Below, in pieces: positions 22,989 to 34,599 of a DNA stretch of 64,000 nt. The translations under genes were made by a program, and so were the position numbers. How positions within the stretch are numbered: position 1 is the stretch's first letter; every line of letters begins with the position of its first letter. The notes below the pieces were generated by a model. That model saw only the letters and a list, made by a program, of their open reading frames with translations. It ran no database searches and had not been told where the DNA came from. The DNA is from Chrysogorgia sp. JL179-B06 (taxonomy: Eukaryota; Cnidaria; Anthozoa; Scleralcyonacea; Chrysogorgiidae): assembly GCA_035772405.1 (NCBI GenBank), contig JAYKKM010000066.1, forward strand, positions 186,001-250,000, given 5' to 3'.

Positions 22989-24570
22989 TTAACGCCTGGC
23001 AGAAAATGACCGATATCTGAAGAATCCCAACAGATATATGAAGAATCCAACATATCTCCTCCATTCGTCTGTTTTTGCCGTGTATGTCTGTTTATTTCCT
23101 GACGCCACACCAATCGTCGGTGAGCAGATAAACGAACAAGAAGCTGACCTGATTCCAAGGAACCGTTTAACTTCGCGTTTTGTAGTAGGCTCTGGGAAAT
23201 CCCTTATTGCTTCAAGATGTACGGCTTGAGGTCGAATGTCTTCTGTTGATAAACGGTAACCAAAAAAGTCAACTTCATCCATGGCGAACTGGCACTTACT
23301 AAGCTTGAGAGTTAGTGCAGCAGCAGTAACACGGTCCAAGACTTTGCGCAGCTGGTTGATATGCACGTCAAAGGTTGAGCTAAACAGGACAATGTCATCA
23401 ATATAGGTCAAGATCTGTTCCATTGAGAGACGAGAAAGTACCACGTCTTGACATCGAATTCGAACTTTCCTCTAGGGATGCAAACGCCGTTTTCTCTTTG
23501 TCTTCCTCTACGGGTACTGCCCAATAACCAGATGCACAATCCAGTGTTGTCCAATACTTTGCACCAGCTATACAATCTAGGACGTCTTGGATGTTTCGAA
23601 GAAGATAGGCGACTCTCTTAGTCACGTTGAATCATCCTTCTTTACCAATATGGTGGGACTTGACCAAGGAGACTGGGAAGTACATATGACGTCGTTGCGA
23701 GCCATCTGTGTGACCTGTTCATTAATTTCTTGTTCCCAGCTGTGGGGGATATGTTGATCGGGTGTTTAACTAGGTGTGTTCGACCTGCTTTCTTTGGATT
23801 GTCAGGGAAGTCCGACAGTGTTGCCCAAACACAATCGCGTTGCGCCTTTGTTAACATGTCACCCATCGTCACTGAATTTCTCTCCAGCAGGGTGGTTGTG
23901 CCATCCATCCGGGAATTAGCGATCTCTGGGTTGCTACATCTCAGAAACCTGTTTGATGTGGCCAATACATTTCCTATGATCAAGCTTAACTACCAAATCT
24001 GTGACATAATAAGCCGTTTGACATTGAAGATGCCATTCAGATCTTGCGATATGCCGGCATGGGCAGGGTACATGTGGGAAACACCTGGAATGTGTTTACA
24101 AGGGTCAAAATCTACGTTGAGGAGGGCCAATTGCTTGGGGCAACGTGCTTGATCCAAAAGTTCCGTTTGTGGTGGGACTTCAACGTTCTTAGCTAGTGTG
24201 ACTCGCGCTCGATTATCGACGGTGACACCTTTGATAATACGCCCGTTGATAGCTACTTCTTTGCTTGCGCAGAGAAACGTGGTGGAATGAACTGGCTCAT
24301 AAAATCGCGACCCAAAATCAAATTCCGGTGGGAGATGTTGACAACTTGTATCCGATGCGCTTTGCACGAAACAGGTCCGATTACGTTAATCCTATTACCA
24401 GAGGCATCAACACTGGGCCTATTGAAGCACCTGAAGAATAAAATTGTTCAAGATTCAGCCTCTTCACAGAGTCCTGATCAATAATTGAGAGGCCTGCACC
24501 GGTATCTAGTAACACGTTACAGTAGGCAGTTCCTAGTAGAGCGCGAACGACGACTGATGAAGACGAAGTA
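22989..24570 (-). pseudogene. Ty3/gypsy-type retrotransposon pol remnant
   Basis: Reading leftward, an aspartic protease box LLDTGAGLSIID is at about 24480-24540. The protease-RT linker (24367-23642) follows, ending near TQMA and PWSSP. Then come RT blocks LDCASGYWAVPVEEDKEKTAF (about 23500-23570), TYIDDIVLFSSTFDVH with the catalytic YIDD (about 23400) and LSKCQFAMDEVDFFGYRL. The family is recognised by this protease-RT order and the WAVPV...KTAF and YIDD motifs. Several frame changes break the gene, and integrase and LTRs are not visible. Its upstream end is cut by a plus-strand RT fragment at about 24610. Confidence 0.75.
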
Positions 24571-24611
24571 CAGTTAGGATAATCTTCTTTAGAAATATAC
24601 TCACATGGATA

Positions 24612-25538
24612 GTGTGGTGTTCTTTAGTGTCAAGGCTCCATTCTTTGTGTGGGACTGATAACGGTCTTTCCACAGCCTCTGTTTTCCTGGATTTTAGCAA
24701 GGTGTTTGACACAGTTGACCATGATATTTTATTGCATAAATTGAAATCTATTGGCTTGGATAATAATAACTCGTTAAGTTGGTTCCAGTCATACCTTACC
24801 TCTCGTCAACAAATAACAGCAATTAACGACCAGTTCTCCAACTCCTTACCAGTGTCAGTTGGTGTTCCACAAGGCAGCATCTTAGGTCCCTTACTATTAT
24901 TAACGTCAACGATATGCCTAGCATAATCGAACACTGCAAAATAATAATCTACGCAGATGATACTCTATTTTATTATTCCTCTAACTCCACCATGGACATT
25001 GAGAATTACGTTAATGAGGATCTTAACTTAATTTCCCAGTGGTTACATAATAATCTTCTAACATTAAACTGTATGAAATCCAAGTTCCTTCTTTTTGGTA
25101 GTAACAGCCACCTATACATCTCAATTCATATCAACGAACATCAACTTACCCATGAGCGAACTTTAAATATTTTGGAATAACATTCTCAGAAAATGTCTCC
25201 TGGTCTGACCATTTGGACAGAAATTAATTGGGCTGTTAAGAAGAGTTAAAGCGATGATTCCAACTAAAGCTCGCCTTGCTGTATACAATGCTCTCATTCT
25301 CCCACTGTTCGATTACGCAGATATTATATGGGGTGACAAAAATAACTCTTCTCTTGTGGACCAATTACAAATTCTCCAGAATAAAGCTGCCAAAACTATT
25401 CTAGATGTCTCCCAACTATCTTCCTCAACTGAAGCCCTCAACAAACTACACTGGCATGATCGATTGATGATCACAGATAGTGTTTACTGGTGTGTCAAGG
25501 CGTGTTCATTCGCCTCGGTATTTCTATTTGTGGCATGA
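24612..25538 (+). pseudogene. Non-LTR reverse transcriptase fragment
   Basis: Frame one (24612-24926) contains VFLDFSKVFDTVDHDILL and GVPQGSILGPLLL. After a small deletion and frame change, frame two (24914-25180) has IIIYADDTLFYYS, the catalytic YADD box. The third piece (25254-25538) is the C-terminal region PTKARLAVYNALILPLFDYAD. It resembles jockey/CR1-type RTs and lacks endonuclease and 3' tail. The last codons dissolve into a tandem repeat. Confidence 0.75.
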
Positions 25539-25735
25539 TTATTTCGGCAGGATGTTCGATTGATGACCACAGATAGGGTTTATTGTTGTGTTAATTAAGG
25601 CATGTTCATTTGCTTATGATGTCTATTTGTGGCGTGATTCTTTCGGCGAGGCGTTCGATTGATGACAACAGTTAGTGTTTACTGGTGTCAAGGCGTGTTC
25701 ATTTGCCTATTTCTATTTGTGGCATGATCTCTATT
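25456..25735. repeat. ~95-bp degenerate tandem repeat, about three units
   Basis: Each unit has gttcgattgatga, cacagatagtgtttactgg, caaggcgtgttcatt and ctatttgtggcatgatt. The first unit overlaps the end of the RT frame, so the array seems to have grown from RT sequence. Confidence 0.75.
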
Positions 25736-26162
25736 TAAAAATATAGACTATATCATAGATACAGGTATATCCAATGATAATTCATAGTTTTTCAGCGCAC
25801 TGTTATTAGTTTAACGACATTGTCTGGTCAAAAGTATCTCATAACCCAGGGATTCAGAGAGGACAAACTGAAGCTAGAGAGATTATTAAGATTTATTTAA
25901 AACTGATACATGAAATAAATGTGAAATGCGCATGCTCAATAATGGTTTACATTTTTGGACTTTAACCCATAAAGCCAGTGGTCGGTTTTTAACTCCTATT
26001 TTTCTGCACAACCCTTGAAATCCCTGTTGGAAAGTTTCTCTAATTCGTTAGTACAGTTTATTTTTATTCTGAAAAACGTCAATGGGCAATGCTGAAGATT
26101 CTTCCTGAATTAACGACATTCACAACAGTTTGTGACATACTTGCAAACAAATTAATATTTCT

Positions 26163-26640
26163 GGCTGCATGAACTTTAAAGGAGAATCAGACACAGTAAA
26201 GTCGAATGGGAAGGTGTTGAAGAAACAAGGAGTAATATTAACAGATGAGACTGGTTCAATCAGAGTTGTATTGTGGGAATCAAACATACACATATTTCAT
26301 TCTGGTTCATCATATCAACTAAACAAAGCTGTTCTCAAGACCTATGAGAATAAACATTATGTCACACTAAACTGTCATCAAGCCAATAGAAGTTAAAATA
26401 ACTGGAGATGATGATACACAAGTACTACAAGACAGAAATTTCAACAAAATTCGCTGTCCAGCTAATGGTGTTGAGAAGGTAACATATACCTGTCCTGCAA
26501 CAAATGTAATGCAAGCTTGAACGAAAACGTTGAGTGCAAAGTTATTCAATGTCCTAATTGTGGATGTGGACAGCTGAAAGCGAAATGCAATAAGTCCATA
26601 ATTTATTAATAACGATCTACAGTGGGTGTCACTAACCATA
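26163..26640 (+). pseudogene. RPA-like OB-fold plus zinc-ribbon protein, broken
   Basis: The open part (26169-26396) reads KVLKKQGVILTDETGSIRVV then LWESNIHIFHSGSSYQLN, the strand pattern of a replication-protein-A-type OB fold (single-strand DNA or RNA binding). After a frame change the sequence gives IRCPANG and, in another frame, CNKCNASLNENVECK with CPNCGCG, a four-cysteine zinc ribbon. The OB-then-ribbon order resembles the C-terminal part of RPA1. At least two frame changes are needed. Such genes occur in repeated, often transposon-linked copies in aquatic animals. I cannot tie it to a particular element here. Confidence 0.5.
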
Positions 26641-27228
26641 TTTGATGAAAAACTGACTTAACTTTATCAAATATACAGAAAACAGGCCCCTAACTATTGA
26701 GTCCATCCCCTTCGAGCTGCATACTGAAATAAGAGAGATAGAACAATTGCTTATGGATAGTTCTGAAGTTGAAAACATATGTACTGAAGCAAGTGATCAA
26801 CGTCAGGGAATAAAGCAAGAAAACATATCACAAATGACAGCGATCCTCGAAATGAAAAACAAAAACCAAAGAGGAAATGATTGGCCACTTGCACAATGTT
26901 AAAAATGGCAGATATTTCGATTTCCCGATTCAGTTAAAAGAAGAGGGGGTGTTTGTTTCACACCACCCAAACGAAAGCTCTTCACCGACAATGAAGAAGT
27001 ATAAATTTGACACACGTCAAAACAGTGATGAAATTCTGATTTTGCCCTTATCAGCTTTTTCCTAATAAATATTAAACTTCCAAACGTTTTTAGTCCATTT
27101 TGCCTCACAAAAATAGTGTTGCTAAATTTGGGCGTGGCGCCATTTTAATAAAGTATCCGTCAGTCCCCAGGGTGTACAGCATTATTGTTAACTAATCCAC
27201 TTGAACGGTTATAAGGTTGAGTTTTATA

Positions 27229-28661
27229 AACATTTTAATAATTACTCAAGTAATGGAGATGCAAGAAGGTGTTTATACATGCTCTGATAGTGAAGAACAA
27301 CCTGAAATTGGTAGTTCAAATGAAGGACAGCAGTTGAACCAAGATCCTGAAGGTGCATCTACAACAAATGTATTGGCCCTGCGTGTAAGACAAGTCTATC
27401 TAATTACGTCTAGTCAGGCAAATCTTAAACAATTTCCAACAAGAATATCGTTTGCAGAATGCGTTGTCGAGGCCTTTAACGTAACAGGCGCTAGTGTTAT
27501 GCAGAGGGCATGCTGCAGGGAGAAACACAGGGACCAAGGTGAACATTATCATCTGGCAGTAAAGTTAGAAAGAATACGACGATGGTCAGCTGCGAAAACG
27601 TTATTATACAGGAGAAGCATGGTATGTCGGTTCCCTTTTCCAACACACACAGTAATTATTACAGTGCCTGGAAATACGTTACGAAAGAAGATGAACAGGT
27701 TTTACAGAGTGCTGATCATCCGAATTTATGGAATTCCAAGCCACCAAGAACAGATAAAGCATGTGAAAAGAGATGTAGCATTGGTAGGGCGAGCAGTTGA
27801 GCTAACGTAACACAAGAAGCACCATCGCAATCAACAAAAAGAAAGCGTCTATCGGCCTTTGAAATATCAGAGATCATTTTAGAGAGAGGAATAAAAATGA
27901 GGACTAAATTACTAGTACAAGAGCAGAAAGAAGAAGGGAAATGGACATCGCTGAATTCGTGGTGAACCGAGGAGCGCGAGTTGTTGCGGAAAATGAGGAC
28001 TAAATTACTAGTACAAGAGCAGAAAGAAGAAGGGAAATGGACATCGCTGAATTCGTGGTGAACCGAGGAGCGCGAGTTGTTGCGGAAGTTATTGATACAG
28101 CATTGGAGATGAAACACGCCAAGGATAAATTGGAGCGCTCCCATAAAAGCAGAATGGAAATTCTAGAAGAGCTACTTGCCAAAGAATGTGTTACTGGCTG
28201 TAATGGAAACTGGTATTATTCCACCCATGAAACCTTGGAGAAGAATGGCATTGAAACAAACGCAGTATTAGATCTTCTTGATAAAGGACGGGGAAAATAC
28301 AGAAATATTATGATCGTTGGCCCTGCTAACTGCGGTAAAACGTTCATGCTAAACCCGCTCAACAAGGTATTTCATACTTTTTGCAACCCAGCAACAACGA
28401 CGTTTGCCTGGGTGGGTGCAGAAAAGGCCGAGTGTATCTTTCTCAACGACTTCCGGTGGTCGCCCCAAGTAATTTCCTGGCACGATTTTCTACTTATGCT
28501 TTAGGGCCAACAAGTACACCTTCCCACTCCAAAAATCCACTATGTCCACTATCTTGTAGTCGACAAGGACACTCCGATCTTCACAATTGGTATACGTACA
28601 ATGGTTACATTAAGAACGGATCTATTGACGAAAAAGAAACGGAGATGATGTCGCTGCGATG
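27229..28661 (+). pseudogene. Rep-like protein: HUH nuclease plus SF3 helicase, broken
   Basis: The N-terminal part has VRQVYLITSSQANL, then GEHYHLAVKL, whose HYH fits a HUH metal-binding motif, and, one frame over, AWKYVTKEDE, whose YVTK fits the catalytic YxxK. The C-terminal part has GPANCGKTF (Walker A) and ECIFLNDFRWSPQ (Walker B), as in superfamily-3 helicases. This combination is the replication-initiator layout of parvovirus- and circovirus-like Rep/NS1 proteins, and could be an endogenised viral gene or a Rep-bearing transposon. It is damaged: a frame change near 27575, another near 27800, a 96-bp duplication (27894-28085) and decay after 28505. No capsid gene or terminal repeats were recognised. 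Confidence 0.65.
27894..28085. repeat. 96-bp perfect tandem duplication inside the Rep-like gene
   Basis: Copies 27894-27989 and 27990-28085 appear identical (aaaatgaggactaaattact...gttgttgcgg). The unit is 32 codons, so it does not itself shift frame, but each copy carries the same inactivating frame break. Identity suggests recent duplication or an assembly effect. Confidence 0.9.
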
Positions 28662-28855
28662 AAAGGTGTTTTATTTTAAAGTTTTATAGTGTTTAGTGTT
28701 TTATATCGCGAACAGCGCGATATTCCAGTGTGTAGAAAATGCTTTGCAGAATTTCTTTTAAACTCCAAGGACTAACATTGTTAAGCCGAAGTAGAAATTC
28801 GATGATATATTGTACGGTTGACTGATATAACTGCTGTTTATATGCGATGTACGGT

Positions 28856-28925
28856 TAACGATTTACACCAGTTAGAATAATGTGTTGATTTGATTCATAA
28901 TTTATGTTGGGTGTAAATCGTTGGC
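28856..28925. repeat. Small inverted repeat (hairpin)
   Basis: The arms aacgatttacacc and gggtgtaaatcgtt flank a ~40-bp AT-rich loop. It could be a decayed MITE or the end of the Rep-like unit. Nothing further can be said. Confidence 0.5.
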
Positions 28926-29119
28926 CGCAGTTCATTTACATATTCACGAAAAATACAGTAAAACATTTTCGGTTAACTTATTATAGGTGAACAAGGTATT
29001 TTCCAATCATACCCCACTTTTCTTTCCCCTTACATGTACAAACAATATACATATAGACAAAAGCATATTCATTTAGTCATTTGACACTTCTTTTTATTTA
29101 CTTACAAATAAATTCAATT

Positions 29120-30120
29120 AAGTTATATCTCAGAACCAGTGATCAGAACCTAGTGCAATCTCCATTGTTTTTTATAATGTCTTTTATACGTGTGGGCATA
29201 CTTGAAATTATTTTGTTAATTAAGGTTTTATCAAGCGCTTTAAATGTATTTTCGATTCTTTGTGCGTACTGCTCGACCGACTCGTGCGTTATTTTCTTCA
29301 TACATTTTCTATCGGGTTTAAGTCAGGATTTCGCGGTGGTATAGAGAACAGCTTCGCCCCAATTGCTTTAAAGGTACTCATGGCCGCTCCACTGTTCTGG
29401 CATGGGTCTCCATCCTGTATAATATACGGCTATGTGTACGATTTGATAACCGAAAATTTCTCCATCGAAATGCTCCACGATAATATTTTTAAAACATTCT
29501 CCATTTAGATGCTCGTGTCGATGACAAAATATCACGCCTTCTCCATAACAAATTGCTACAAAAAATTTCACGGTTCTCCCTCCCGAGCCCACATGAGATC
29601 CTTTTGATGTACATCCTGCTGCAAGCCCTTCGCTTGGCTTTCGCCAAATACGACTTACAGGAGCAATGGAGTCGCTACATGGATTATATTTGTGAACAAA
29701 GCTGTACCGTCTAGATAGAAGCATACGTCGTTTGTCCAAAACGTTTTCGGTTTCGTCTTTTGCATTGCTTTAGCAAACTTCAATCGTTTAACTAAATCCT
29801 TAGAAGTTTGCAAGCCTTTCTTGCGTGAAGAATCAATTCCAGGCTCAACTAAAATTCTAGAGCATGATACAGTCCCGTCGGTGTGGCGTAACTTCAAAAG
29901 GGTTCGTTTTATTTGTCTTTCATCTTTCTTTGAAAGCTTTCGGCAGCGTCAGTGGATTTCTTCCTTTTGAAACGTTAAGCTCCAGTTACAATTCTATACA
30001 CTGAAGTTCTTGAAATATTGCATTTCTTGGCGATTTTGCTTGCAGATAATCGTATATATTCATTCAGTAATTTTACTTCAGCCTTTACTTCAGGCGTTAT
30101 TTCAACGTAAAAAAAACATT
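29120..30120 (-). pseudogene. Tc1/mariner (IS630)-type transposase, broken
   Basis: Reading leftward: SASKIAKKCNISRTSVYRIV, a helix-turn-helix (about 30000-30080); KTFWTNDVCFYLDGTA with the first catalytic Asp (about 29710-29750); FVHKYNPCSDS and RIWRKPSEGL. Then, one frame over, QDGDPCQNSGAA with the second Asp near 29400, and NPDLNPIEN with the third acid around 29310. The DDE/D spacing and PDLNPIE are classic for this superfamily. Frame changes near 29725, 29410 and 29910 inactivate it. No TIRs were found with confidence. Confidence 0.7.
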
Positions 30121-31061
30121 TTGTAGGTTTATTTCATGCAGCCTTTGTAGTCGCAGATTTCATCTGATACGTGGTGACATCATAATCGATTTTTAAACTA
30201 ATGATAATTAATAATTAACTGATGACATCATCATCACATTCAACAAGCAAACCTACATTCATAGTTTGTTTGGACTAGGTTAAGATGTTTTTCGATAAAA
30301 TAATAAAGATTGTAATTTCAGACGATCAGGAACAAAATGACTTGAGACAATTTTCGCAAATGGAGTTAATTTGATGTGCTTAGCAGGAAATCGACCTTCC
30401 AAGTTTGACGACCCCGCTCCCCCATATCAATGTTGACCAAGTAAAACAATGCAATTTTCTGGACACAGGTATAATAGGTGCACAACATTGAATGGGGGGA
30501 ATTATGAATAAAAGCGAATTTTTGTTGGTCAATTGTTGGATATGTAAAATTTTTAGCAAAAATCTCTGAAGTGTCTCAACCATTTTGCTCCCGATTGTAG
30601 ATGGAGTGCTATTCAAATGCAAAGGTGGTATTGGCGCCATTCGGTCGAGATTAGCAACTGCGCAATGTGTGACATAGCCCCTCTATCTAAATTTTACAAT
30701 TGTTATTTTTTATAAAATATAAACAGGTTTAAATCTTTCCTGTAACTCGGTTGTATAAGACTGCTGAAGTCGTGAATCGAAAAACACGGCATATGGTAAC
30801 ACAAGATTAAAAATTGAAACTTGACAAGCATCAGGCACACGAGATCCACTCAGATGCCAAGCTAGATTTCATTTTATAAAAAACTCTGCGATTGGTGACA
30901 TTGAATTTTCATGATGCTACGTGGGCATGCCAGATGGGATTTTCTAGAAAAATGAAAGTTTTTTCAACCTGATTTATGATAATTAATGCTAATGTATATT
31001 AATTTGTCTTGTTCAGGAAATTTAAAAGCACTAGTAAACTGTAAACACAAACAAATAATTA
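30121..31061. other. No recognisable gene
   Basis: AT-rich with short frames only. A minus frame at 30380-30640 has no motif. Confidence 0.4.
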
Positions 31062-31538
31062 TTGAATTCAAAATGGTGTCTTTACCAGTGGAGAGCATGG
31101 ACAGATATGAATAATCGTGAGGAAAATGCGTTGAACGAACAGCTTGAGGATTGTCTTGAATCCTTCAATAATCTTGGTCTTGGACCGAACCTTCCGTTGT
31201 TCAAACGAAATGTACATGATTTAGTCAGATCGTCGTATTTGGCTTTTAAGCCGCCGTCTGATCCGCTGAAAGTAATGCTGAACGCAAGTATTACTTGTGG
31301 TTCAATTCTTATGAAAGAAAGCAAGCTTTGGCTGGAGAAAATCGACGCCCGCTTAGGTGTTACTGTATTAAATAAATGTTGTGCATGGAAGAAATTTGAA
31401 CAGTGTTGTTTGAGATCAGTAACATCTTGTTCACTAACATGCACAACTCATGAAAATATTGAGGCATACTGTCACAACTGCAAAAACAAATATGAATTTG
31501 CAAAGTTTCCCTGTTTGAATTATATGGTCTCTTCATAG
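31062..31538 (+). other. Unassigned 158-codon open frame
   Basis: The frame is uninterrupted and contains several Cys pairs in its second half (NKCCAWKKFEQCCLRS, TSCSLTCTTHENIEAYC). I recognise no family. Overlapping minus frames exist (31082-31444, 31360-31620), and the latter begins MSKIPFRYRFTG. It may be element-derived; a chance frame is possible in this AT-rich DNA. Confidence 0.25.
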
Positions 31539-31820
31539 CATCAATAAGGAACATGAAGTTTTGCAGAAATAAACGAGAATCCTGACCAGTAAACCTATAA
31601 CGAAATGGAATTTTAGACAAACAATCTTAGACTTTTTCCTTCAGAGGTGTCACAAGTTTATGAAAAGGAGAGGAATAAGGAACAGATTCAAAGTTTGTGA
31701 TTCAGGCAGAGATGTTTGATTTCCTCTGGCTTTCCTTTAGAATAAGATTAAAAAGTTGTTGACAAGCATTATTTTTAGGATGAAGGGGTTCAACATGAGC
31801 TCTGTCAATAATCTTCCCAA

Positions 31821-32039
31821 TTAAAGGCTCAAACTCCTGATTTTCTTATGCTTTGTCTTGTCAATAACCTTCTGCTTAGACATTTTAACCCTGTCTGCAT
31901 AATTCCAAGGTTTCCAGTTATCAGTATGAGCTGATCCAAAAGTCTCAATAGGATCATCACAATCATACATGCTTACAGTTCCAAAAGTAGAAAAATATGT
32001 AGCACTAACTGATAACTCTCCCACTAAAAATGCCAGCAT
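31821..32039 (-). other. Unassigned 72-codon open frame
   Basis: The frame contains ELSVSATYFSTFGTVSMYD and DNWKPWNYADRVKMSK. No family recognised. It lies upstream or downstream of another minus fragment (32423-32786) and could belong to the same decayed gene. Confidence 0.2.
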
Positions 32040-32422
32040 TTTAAGCTAATTTGGAAACTCTGAAGATTTAAATGTAACCTCCTTTTCCATCACAGTATAA
32101 ACTTTACTCTCGATTGTCACCATTTGATGTAAAAGGTACCTCACATGCCGCTGAACCACAATACCACTTTCAGAACAATTTTCTCCAAAAATTAAAAAGT
32201 TCTCATTGCTGCTCAGGACATGTTTTCCTCTATTGAGGAAACTTACAACTTACTTGGTAAATATCTGGTTCATTGAACCATAGAAGAACTTCATTGCATT
32301 TTCCCAAGATCAATGGAGTTTACATAATTTATGGCATCAACTTATTGTAAGGCAATAAACGTGGAACATTACACTCCATAACTTGCATTCTTTCAAACTT
32401 ACTACCTTGCTTAATTGACGTT

Positions 32423-32786
32423 TTAGTGGAAAGGGTCTTTATACTTCGCTTTCCCCATTGCTCCCCTGGTATAATAAGTAGCTACCAATTGCTCCCCTAG
32501 TACAATAACTAGTACATTATCTGAATCTTCAAAACTATGGACACGATTATTATAAATTGGTTGGTAAAATGTGCTTACAAATTTTTTCTTTACGTGATAA
32601 TGCTGTGACCAAGTCTTTGTTAGAGAATTTAGTGGACAATGTGTCAACCAAACCAAACAAAACAGAAGCATTTTCTTTTGTTGCCCCATGAATTTTTGCT
32701 GAGATTTCCAGTGTTTCTGAACGCCGTTTTGGAGCTGTTCTACTGGATATCTGGATGTGACCTTGTTCATCACAAGTTGGTCTCAC
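32423..32786 (-). pseudogene. Fragment of a repeated cnidarian-type gene, function unknown
   Basis: Two frames cover one sequence: AKIHGATKENASVLFGLVDT and LSTKFSNKDLVTALS in one, NRVHSFEDSDNVLV and YYTRGAMGKAKYK in the other. I associate an HGxTKxN...GLxDTLSTxF...GxMGKxKY pattern with repeated predicted proteins in corals and sponges, but know no function. A ~28-bp direct duplication (attgctcccc...) at about 32455-32515 interrupts the second frame before YYTRGA. Confidence 0.4.
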
Positions 32787-33063
32787 TTGTCAGGCACGGA
32801 TGTACTGAAACAGACTGAAGATATGCTCTTTGACATTCGCTTTGGGCTACCTATAATTTGAAGAATTAGACCATAGGCCGTGTTCCAAAAATGTGAATTT
32901 TCTCAACGCACATCGGGGAACCAAATAATTTTTTGACCATCATGTAGCTTACATGTTACAAATGTCAAATATCGGGTATGTCAATCTCAAATCGTGCACA
33001 TTCAGGAGAAAATTCGACAGACTTTCTGGAATAAATTAGTAAAATAAACGGAAATCGACAAAC

Positions 33064-33495
33064 ATGCTTTTCCCAAGTATCCAATCAGCACCATTGTTTA
33101 TGTATCCCAAAAACTCCAGTAGCCAATCAAGAGCCTTAATTCGAGGCTATCACTTTCAGTCAGCTCTCGGGACAATGGCCTCCAACGAGACCGGTCTGTT
33201 AGCCAATGACGTTTGTGTTATGCATGTCATAAATAATGCTAAAAGTAAATTACCTCATTTACATATTCGTCATGGTGGTGTAAGTTTATTTCTTTCGTGG
33301 CGAAATGGAGAAGATTATCAAGCAAATAAGGTGAAATGGCTTTGGAATCTGAGTCGAAACTTGGAGTATCAAGTTCTGCGGAATCATTTTTACCCATACC
33401 AGCACGCTGTAAGTTTCGAGAGATTTTGTAACATTCAAATGCTCTCTCGAGAAGAAGAGGCAAGCAGAAAGAGATCAGCTGACCAATTCAGGTAG
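33064..33495 (+). other. Unassigned 143-codon open frame
   Basis: The frame includes HGGVSLFLSWRNGEDYQANK, YPYQHAVSFERFCNIQML and a basic tail EEEASRKRSADQFR. A start at ATG 33175 (MASNETG) in tttcgggacaATGG context is plausible. No known domain. It is followed about 600 bp on by a Cys-rich exon on the same strand, so it may be the first exon of one gene. That link is inferred only. Confidence 0.3.
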
Positions 33496-34109
33496 AAATT
33501 ATAACATGCAGAATTGTGTCATGTAATGCGAGATGTAATGTTATATTTGCGATAGTGTATGAAATGAAACTAACTATATAATTATCCCATGAAAATTTTC
33601 ATACCTACATATATATTTGCGTCCATTGACAAATTAAGCATGCGTTCAGACAAGTATTTTTATCAATTATGGGGCAAGGGAACTCTTTAGTATTTTATAA
33701 ATATGGCTAACGCCACAGGATTTTATTAAAAGTTGGCTTACTGCTACAAAATGGAATAAACATTCGAATTGTATATTTCATCAGTACATCAACTTTTCAA
33801 AATTTTGATTTGTATTTCTACACTGCCTACACAGCACACTATTTTTATTGATTAATTATTCAGTATATTCATCAGGGAAATATAAGAAATATAAAAATAT
33901 TCTTCCTCGCATTATTTGTGTATATTGTGGGACAACAAGCCAGCCATTTTCGTGGCGACAGAGGGGGTATGATACTGTATTCATTGAATTTCCAATTGTT
34001 ATATACAGTACCCCTGTAATCAAAGTTCAGTTGTGTTGTTTTTGTCCTATACATAGCAATTTTAATATTTATTCAGCAATTATAAAGTGCAACTAATGTA
34101 TTAAATAAA

Positions 34110-34565
34110 GGTGTTGGTGTTGAGGAAGCTGTCCCACCTGAAAAGCAGAGAAGACTCAGTCGGTCAGATACAGGTACATTTGTTGGGGTGCCTGAGAAAG
34201 GACATGAGCATGTTCTCCCCCCAGTATGCATAATATGCAAGAAGACAAAATACATTGTGGATCGGGAAAAGAAGAGAAATGTTGAGCGATTAAAAAAGGT
34301 GGAAACATTCACAGCTGGCAGACTTCTCAAGACAGCTCGTCTCAAGCAACGACACGATATATTAATTCATTTGGAGGGAACAGGGAGAGATCTTCCAGCA
34401 TTAGAGCCAAGATATCACCACAGTTGCTACATGCAGTTGACACAGTTCCTTACCAGCAAGAGAAGGACCTCCCAGAAGAGAGTCTTCACTATGGGAAGGC
34501 ATATAAAAAGTTCTGCAAAACGGTGATACAGCCAAAGCTTCTCGAAGACAAGATAAAGTGTAGAC
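34110..34565 (+). pseudogene. Cys/His zinc-binding exon like the Academ-type N-terminus
   Basis: The frame reads VCIICKKTKYIVDREKKR, ETFTAGRLLKTARLKQRHD and EPRYHHSCYMQL. CxxC followed later by HHSCY is the same spacing style as the N-terminal modules of the minus-strand genes at 8.1 kb (CMICKK, LCYHREC) and 52 kb. After KRRTSQKRV a frame change leads to GKAYKKFCKTVIQPKLL. No catalytic core follows. I read it as a lone exon of the same transposon class. Confidence 0.45.
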
Positions 34566-34599
34566 ATTGAAGAAACAGACCAAAATTTTGACGAATACT

